Positions 59,301 to 64,000 of a stretch of 64,000 nt of DNA are shown one piece after another (the first letter of the stretch is position 1; the number at the start of each line of letters is the position of its first letter). The DNA is taken from assembly GCF_964340395.1 (NCBI RefSeq), contig NC_135564.1:21969442-22033441 (forward strand), written 5' to 3'. The DNA is from Glandiceps talaboti. Taxonomy: Eukaryota > Hemichordata > Enteropneusta > Spengelidae. The position numbers and the translations under genes were made by a program. The notes under the pieces were generated by a model. The model worked only from the letters and a program-made list of their open reading frames with translations, was not told where the DNA came from and made no database searches.

Positions 59301-60903
59301 TTGATATAAGACTTATCAGATTATGATATCAGAGAGTGCTTAAAATTACTATGGTTGTAAAGTTGGCAAAGATATGATGAGTTATCAACTTCAGGTCCGT
59401 GTTGTTGATTTGCAGTGATAACACTGAAGTTCTGATCTTTGCAAGATGCATGCCATTGTGATGACTGTCTAGATTCATAGGATGATTTGAAAAATAAAAA
59501 GGTTGGCCTTAGGACAAGAGAGTAGGCCTTGAAGGTTATGGAACTGATAGAAGATGAAGGTGGTGGACAAAACTTGGAATAGTTTTGTTTGCCAACTGTT
59601 TTAATAAAAGTTTTGTTAGGGAACTTAAAAATGTAGAAAGCACTTGTAGGAAGATATAGAAGTAGTCGTTTTCAGTATATATGCTAATGAGTCATCTAAT
59701 TGAAACAAAAAAAGAAAACCCTTTCCATTTATCTGGTATGAAAATTTTAATCTTTTAAATAGAAAATGTGTATATGTTAATAAGCAAGTCAAACAACATT
59801 AAGGTATGAAGTTTGTAAAGGAATGGGCAAACAACGTGATTTCCTATTTAATTCTAATTATTTGTAGGATAATGTTACATACAAAACAGTTTACCTCAAT
59901 CTTGCATACAGTAGGATAATGTTACATACAAAACAGTTTACCTCAATCCTGCATACAGTAGTGAATTTATATTTTTATGTTACTTTAGTAAATGCAAAGT
60001 TGTAATGGTTTGCTGTTGTGAGAGAAGAGTGCTTCATATACATATTAGCACAGATTTGATGATTGTATCATTTTGTGTTTCAGCCGTACAGCAAATAAAC
60101 GCAAGATTCTGAAGAAGAATCCTTTGAAGAACATTCGTGTAATGACAAGATTAAATCCATATGTGAAGACTGCTAAACGTCAAGCTAAGTTGACGGATGA
60201 GAGACGTAGGAAGGCCAAACAAGACCTGCTTGACAAGAAGCGAGGTGTAAGTACAAACTATAAACAGTTCTGTATTCAGAATGTATTCACATTGTAAATA
60301 GACATTGTTGTCTAATGAAATTGATTTGTCCAACAGCTTAATCAATTGATGTCATATTTTGACATAAATTATCCAGTACTAAACACATTGTGTACACCAT
60401 ACTAGAGATGTGAACACATTGTGTATACCATACTAGAGATGTGAACACACTGTGTATACCATACTAGAGATGTGAACACATTGTGTATACCATACTAGAG
60501 ATGTGAACACATTGTGTATACCATACTAGAGATGTGAACACATTGTGTATACCATACTAGAGATGTGAACACATTGTGTATACCATACTAGAGATGTGAA
60601 CACATTGTGTATACCATACTAGGGATGTGAACACATTGTGTATACCATACTAGAGATGTGAACACATTGTGTATACCATACTAGAGATGTGAACACATTG
60701 TGTATACCATACTAGGGATGTGAACACACTGTGTATACCATACTAGGGATGTGAACACATTGTGTACATCAAAAAATTAAGATATCTTGTATGGAGTATC
60801 TTACATCATATATAATCATGCATTATATGTTCTTTCTTCACAGATTTCCACAGAAGCCAAAAAGCCAGCTCAAACCAAAGCAAAGGGCAAAGGAAAGAAA
60901 TAA
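53371..60903 (+). CDS. RPL4: RPL4, 60S ribosomal protein L4 (uL4), whole gene
   Basis: Structural protein of the large ribosomal subunit; its long internal loop reaches the peptide exit tunnel. Nine exons: 53371-53373, 53668-53845, 54631-54876, 55982-56106, 56996-57125, 57668-57824, 58629-58712, 60084-60246 and 60844-60903. They join in frame to 381 codons plus TAA, all with GT-AG introns. Diagnostic stretches include [61 protein letters not shown] and [18 protein letters not shown]. Human uL4 is 427 residues; the C-terminal lysine/alanine tail is shorter here, as usual in invertebrates. The first exon holds only the ATG. Introns carry three U18 snoRNAs, a minisatellite and several transposons. 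Confidence 0.98.
53668..53845 (+). CDS. RPL4: RPL4 exon 2
   Basis: 178 bp, acceptor TTTTACTCAG, donor GTAAGA. Codes about residues 2-61, from [12 protein letters not shown] to AVNKDAG. Confidence 0.97.
53846..54630. other. RPL4 intron 2 with a dispersed repeat
   Basis: Holds a C-run at 54018-54034 and, at 54148-54560, an inverted shorter copy of the 3150-4145 repeat (AGTCCCCGCCGG end, CATAACTCAGACATGC twice). Confidence 0.8.
54631..54876 (+). CDS. RPL4: RPL4 exon 3
   Basis: 246 bp, acceptor TTCTTGACAG, donor GTAAAA. Codes about residues 61-143, the most conserved part of uL4, with [12 protein letters not shown] and [10 protein letters not shown]. Confidence 0.98.
54918..55010 (+). ncRNA. 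candidate box C/D snoRNA in RPL4 intron 3
   Basis: AGAGGT at 54918 pairs exactly with ACCTCT at 55005-55010, framing a C-like GTGATGT (54922-54928) and a D box CTGA (55002-55005). RPL4 introns host C/D snoRNAs (U16, U18) in vertebrates. The box C has a mismatch at its last base, the start lies only about 42 bases after the donor, and I cannot match the guide TTAATTGGGTTCTG to an rRNA site. Tentative. Confidence 0.28.
55134..55784. mobile_element. insertion flanked by 25-bp direct repeats in RPL4 intron 3
   Basis: TGTATATGTTATAAACATG plus AACTGC occurs at 55134-55158 and again at 55760-55784. The 601 bp between is richer in CpG than the rest of the intron (GACATCGCGACGG, GGCGCGGGCGCGTTG). No inverted ends, poly(A) or ORF seen. 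Confidence 0.6.
55982..56106 (+). CDS. RPL4: RPL4 exon 4
   Basis: 125 bp, acceptor ATCATATAG, donor GTAAGT. Codes about residues 143-184 from [14 protein letters not shown] to WEDIQK; exit phase 0. Confidence 0.97.
56152..56812. mobile_element. CAGGGGTGAAC-type element in RPL4 intron 4
   Basis: Starts CAGGGGTGAACAAATC and ends GATTGTTCACCCCTG, so the ends are inverted. The left part matches 8649, the right part matches 38072 inverted. Terminal CAGGGGTG suggests hAT. Target duplication not clear. Confidence 0.65.
56844..56918 (+). ncRNA. SNORD18: U18 (SNORD18-type) box C/D snoRNA, copy 1
   Basis: Box C ATGATGA at 56851-56857, D' TTGA at 56882-56885, C' TGATAA at 56893-56898, box D CTGA at 56909-56912, and terminal stem AAAGA/TCTTT. 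The guide before D' is GGTCCGTGTTT, the conserved U18 antisense to AAACACGGACC in 28S rRNA. The fifth base upstream of D' pairs with the methylated A. It lies 77 bases before the acceptor of exon 5, the usual spacing for intron-encoded C/D snoRNAs. Human RPL4 hosts U18 too. Confidence 0.93.
56996..57125 (+). CDS. RPL4: RPL4 exon 5
   Basis: 130 bp, acceptor TTCTATAG, donor GTAGGA. Codes about residues 185-228 with [13 protein letters not shown] and [12 protein letters not shown]. Confidence 0.97.
57668..57824 (+). CDS. RPL4: RPL4 exon 6
   Basis: 157 bp, acceptor TCCTACACAG, donor GTAAGT. Codes about residues 228-280 with [20 protein letters not shown]. Confidence 0.97.
57910..58025. repeat. 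two-copy 50-bp direct repeat in RPL4 intron 6
   Basis: AACAATGCAACCCATTGTTT occurs twice in tandem, each followed by TTGTGGCA and GATATCAACA-type sequence. Confidence 0.75.
58464..58544 (+). ncRNA. SNORD18: U18 (SNORD18-type) box C/D snoRNA, copy 2
   Basis: Box C GTGATGA at 58474-58480, guide GGTCCGTGTTG before D' TTGA (58505-58508), C' GTGATAA, box D CTGA at 58532-58535, and a 9-bp terminal stem TTGCAAAGA/TCTTTGCAA. It lies 84 bases before the exon 7 acceptor. The long stem and correct spacing suggest an expressed copy. Confidence 0.93.
58629..58712 (+). CDS. RPL4: RPL4 exon 7
   Basis: 84 bp, acceptor TTACCCTCTAG, donor GTGAGT. Codes about residues 280-308 with [20 protein letters not shown]. 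Confidence 0.97.
58831..58992. mobile_element. CAGGGGTGAAC MITE, about 162 bp
   Basis: Left end CAGGGGTGAACAAATC, right end GATTTGTTCAACCCTG. The flanks are GTAGT on both sides, a 5-bp target duplication. Internal GGTCCCCGGACCAGT is an inverted motif. It is a deletion derivative of the element at 56152. Confidence 0.78.
59363..59446 (+). ncRNA. SNORD18: U18 (SNORD18-type) box C/D snoRNA, copy 3
   Basis: Box C ATGATGA at 59374-59380, the same guide GGTCCGTGTTG before TTGA, C' GTGATAA, D CTGA at 59432-59435, and stem GCAAAGA/TCTTTGC. The interior is almost identical to copy 2, so the two are recent duplicates. It lies about 640 bases before the exon 8 acceptor, far from the usual spacing, so its expression is less certain. 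Confidence 0.88.
59868..59965. repeat. two-copy 48-bp direct repeat in RPL4 intron 7
   Basis: AGGATAATGTTACATACAAA with ACAGTTTACCTCAATC and TGCATACAGT occurs twice in tandem, one substitution apart. Confidence 0.88.
60084..60246 (+). CDS. RPL4: RPL4 exon 8
   Basis: 163 bp, acceptor TTTGTGTTTCAG, donor GTAAGT. Codes about residues 308-362 with [13 protein letters not shown] and a basic tail [15 protein letters not shown]. Confidence 0.96.
60366..60770. repeat. 31-bp minisatellite in RPL4 intron 8, about 13 copies
   Basis: Unit GAACACATTGTGTATACCAT plus ACTAGAGATGT; AGAGATG and AGGGATG variants alternate. It does not copy an exon edge. Confidence 0.95.
60844..60903 (+). CDS. RPL4: RPL4 exon 9 (terminal)
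   Basis: 60 bp, acceptor TTTCTTCACAG. Codes [19 protein letters not shown] and stops with TAA at 60901. Confidence 0.95.
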   Translation: MSTEAKKPAQTKAKGKGKK

Positions 60904-60984
60904 AGAAGACACAATGGAAACTGTACAAACTATATGAACTGTACTTTACTTTACACTGTCAACAAGTGTATCTGTACAACAATG

Positions 60985-60990
60985 AATAAA
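60985..60990 (+). terminator. RPL4: RPL4 poly(A) signal
   Basis: AATAAA 82 bases after the stop codon, followed within 35 bases by a TTCTCTGTCTTTG-type U/GU-rich stretch. This gives a short 3' UTR typical of ribosomal protein genes. Confidence 0.85.
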
Positions 60991-61019
60991 CAAATATTGT
61001 GGAACTGAAATTCTCTGTC

Positions 61020-64000
61020 TTTGCATTTGCTGGTGGCATAGGTGTTGAATGAATAAGGTATACTCTTAACACAAGTTGAAAGTGAGGAAGTTGCATGTAC
61101 AGAAATAGTGAAATGATTTGCAAGGTTACAACAGAAAATACTTGTATTTCAATTCCTATGACTGGTGACAGTATTTTTATTGAATATTCGTAAATACCTA
61201 ATAAATATATGGATAAGATAATAAATTTAACTCCAAACTATAGACATATGAACTACAACATTTAATGATAAAATTTTCCATTGATACTGCAAACTTTTTA
61301 CATGAGGCCTTTAACCTTAGGAAAACCATTATTTACAATTCAAACATTTATTTAATTTGATATCATTTGTGTCCTATAAGCCAGGGGGGGCTAGATGTGG
61401 CTCTTTTTTTGTAAATTTTATTTAAGTATTGTATAATTTAATAAGTCCACATAGGACACCTTCATAAATAAATAACAATGCCATTGTTTTGCACTATAAC
61501 CTTCCTTGAATAGATTGTTAGCTCACAAGCACCTGTGGTATTAATTTAAATAACAATGCTTTTCTTCTTTACTTCAACAACATGTTTTCCCATGTTGATG
61601 TTTCACAATGTGTGTATACAAAAGACAACTGTCAAATATTGGGTGAATCATCTGGCACAGGTAAAGTAGAACACAACCATAAACCTATTTGTTCAGTTTT
61701 ATCACAGTTAATTAAAGCTAGTTAATCAGTTGAAATTCCAATAATGCTTTATCTCTTAAACTGGACAGAATTGTGTACATGGATCAAGGAATTTCACTTG
61801 CTTGTTTTCAACTTGTCTAGTTAGTCTACTGCCCTCAATGGTTGACATTGGTATTCTGTAGATAGGTTACTGGCCTCAATGGCTCTACTGCCCTCAACGG
61901 TTGACATTAGTATTCTGGCTGTCTGCATTCACCCTCATATCTGTGGCATGCGCATATGCATCAACTGATTTCAACCAAACCTGGCACAAAGGTAACATGC
62001 TATGTGAGACCAAGGGCACGAGGCAACAATTCTGGTGTCTATTACAATTAATAACGAATAACATGAATAAAGACAACATCAAAAAGTTCCATCAAGTTCT
62101 TGTTTATAATTATTTCAGTATCTTGAATCGCTAATTAATATATAATTATAATACACAGAGAAATACATATATTTAACTCGATCGAATCATGCTGGAATAT
62201 AAATAGAATATATGAGATGCTGTGCTGTGGCGTGTAATGATTGAATAGCACCCCCAACAGTTGTAGAATTTAGTTCTCTGTCTTGTCGCGCTATCACAAG
62301 CTCGAATGATTGGAATCTTGGCAAACGTCCATGAAAGTACTAGAATTTAAAAATTTAACCTCCACGAGCCCAGCATTTACTCAATTTGCTCATTTGCTAA
62401 TGTATTACTAGTTTAAACAAGGAATGCATTTGAGCTCAAGCATGGCAAGCAGCACATCAGCTGTCGCGAGTGCACATAAAGCGTCGATTTTGCACCATGA
62501 TCATGTTCCATTAATATTGGTAACAGATAAAGCATTACAGACTAAATCTATCCGTATATTGTCTTTTTCTTTATTCTTTTATGGAGTCTTCCATATTTAT
62601 ATAAACTTACTCTGTGATTAAAATGTTTCATTTTTTAAAAGACCAGAAAGTGTACATACATATAATATTTACATACATATAATATTTAATTTTTAACCAT
62701 TCCATTTCTGGCCTTATACCCAAAATAACAAATATGTGTAGACGTGTATAATGAGTTTATTAAAATATACTATAAATAAAGAAGTAAGTAAGTAAATGTG
62801 ACTCATAGCTAACTTGGGCCTTTATTACCTGTATATAATTATCATTTTCAGATTTCACCAGGATTGTTACCTCATGCCCATGGTGAGACATTTTTGATCA
62901 TGACTTGTGTTTGACCATGTGAGGCATATGCTAGTTACCTAATTTTGTGACTTTGACCTATATACCAAAATGACAGCCATATTTGTGCTAAAAATCACAT
63001 TTTGCCTGTTATCTCTAAAAGTCTATGGACACCATTCAAGTGTCTACCCTCATGCTATCAATGATAAGCATTCTAATGAGACCATTACCTTTGATCTTGA
63101 CAAACATTTTCAAGGTGAAGTGAGAGAAAGGGTTACATTCTAACTGTATACTTCAGACAGCTAAATATTATTGCTAATTATACTGAAAACCCAACACTAT
63201 AAACATTTGCATCCCTGGAAAGTCTAACAAAGCATTTCCGTTAAAATGCTAATCATCTTGCCAAACAACACACAAGTTGGTTGGGGGGGGGGGGGGGGGG
63301 GGTCCTCCTATCTACATGGTATACCCCATAGTTAACTTGATCTCTTTGTATTTAAAAGGAATTGGGTGGGGTGGGGGGTGTCACTAACTCATTATATATT
63401 ACATACCCTATAGCCAACTACTTATACATGCAAAGTATGAATGTGGTTAGTGTAATACATATAATATACTTTAGTCAACCAGTAATGTGTGGAGAGAGAG
63501 ACGGAGGGAGTACTTTTCCAAGTTACAACCTTATTTACCTTACCACCTGACTGTAACTGTAACTGTGACTGTGAATGAAGGTAGTATGGGCCTATTTCAT
63601 CTTTCCACTTTGTTTCCAAAGTATCATCAGAGATGTGGCTGATAAATAGTTATTGACATTTGGATTGCAATACTCAAATTGCTGCCATCACAGGACCAAC
63701 TTTTATTTTTTTTAACTTAGTACAGCTAAGTCTAAACAGACGACAACTATGCTCTACTACATATATGTTAGAAGAATACAAATTAAAATATTTTATAGGA
63801 GCATATGATCTTACTAGTCAACCAATCATGCTGCATGTTACAACCATCACAAATAATAAATACTGATTCAACCAATCATGCTGCATGTTACAACCATCAC
63901 AAACAAAAAATACTAATTCAACCAATCATGTTGCAAACAACAATTCTTTATTATAAAGAGGAGAATCTTGGGCTACAAATAAGTGGGTGCCATAGCAACC
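61020..64000. other. 3' flank of RPL4, no gene seen
   Basis: AT-rich. Contains a short duplicated motif CTACTGCCCTCAA near 61828 and 61884. TGATTTCAACCAAACCTGGC near 61963 is a repeat-like phrase. A G-run lies at 63282-63302. About 2.5 copies of a 60-bp unit (TTCAACCAATCATGCTGCAT) lie at 63816-63945. The short frames here have no recognisable domain. Confidence 0.5.

Noticed and set aside
61894-62134. Frame starting MTLVFWLSAFTLISVACAYA that looks like a signal peptide
   Set aside because: Overlaps repeat-like sequence with a duplicated CTACTGCCCTCAA motif, has no downstream domain and no splice partner.

Overview
The window is animal (metazoan) nuclear DNA. It is AT-rich, has spliced genes with GT-AG introns, and is heavily loaded with minisatellites, microsatellites and small DNA transposons. 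Its repeats look like those of marine invertebrates. I cannot fix the species; an invertebrate deuterostome or another slow-evolving bilaterian is my guess.

Two conserved genes account for nearly the whole window. RPL4 (large-subunit ribosomal protein uL4) lies on the + strand at 53371-60903. Nine coding exons join in frame to 381 codons plus a stop, with a TOP-like pyrimidine start and a poly(A) signal. Its introns hold three recognisable U18 (SNORD18-type) box C/D snoRNAs. Head-to-head with it, only 441 bp from start codon to start codon, is ZWILCH on the - strand. ZWILCH encodes the Zwilch subunit of the kinetochore Rod-Zw10-Zwilch complex. I could join 13 coding exons with every phase matching, from 52929 down to 5084, plus one uncertain terminal exon near 2.8-2.9 kb, so the gene covers about 50 kb. 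As I recall, the human genes are also divergent neighbours on chromosome 15.

Layout: 0.4-5 kb holds the ZWILCH 3' end with minisatellites and dispersed repeats. 5-9.8 kb holds exons 13-10, each with a tandem array at one edge. 9.8-15.6 kb is a 61-bp array and 16.1-19.5 kb a 36-bp array, both in intron 9. 20.9-25.4 kb holds exons 9-6. 29.9-34.9 kb is a 52-bp array, then a 30-bp array split by a TTAA-flanked transposon. 35-37.3 kb holds exons 5 and 4. 40.3-43.0 kb is a second TTAA-flanked element carrying an intact 190-codon ORF. 44.9-48.8 kb holds exons 3 and 2, with a hAT-like element between them. 49.1-52.8 kb is small inverted-repeat elements. 52.9-53.4 kb is the shared promoter, 53.4-61.0 kb is RPL4, and 61-64 kb has no gene I can support.

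The most unusual observation is that three ZWILCH minisatellites are built from the gene's own exon-intron junctions. The intron 9 array repeats the exon 10 acceptor plus about 26 exon bases, roughly 96 times. The intron 12 array repeats the exon 12 end plus its 5' splice site, about 31 times. The intron 13 array repeats the exon 13 end plus donor, about 10 times. The second notable observation is a cysteine-rich ORF resembling the P2X7 C-terminal ballast domain inside a TTAA-duplicating transposon, with possible relics of the same family elsewhere in the window.
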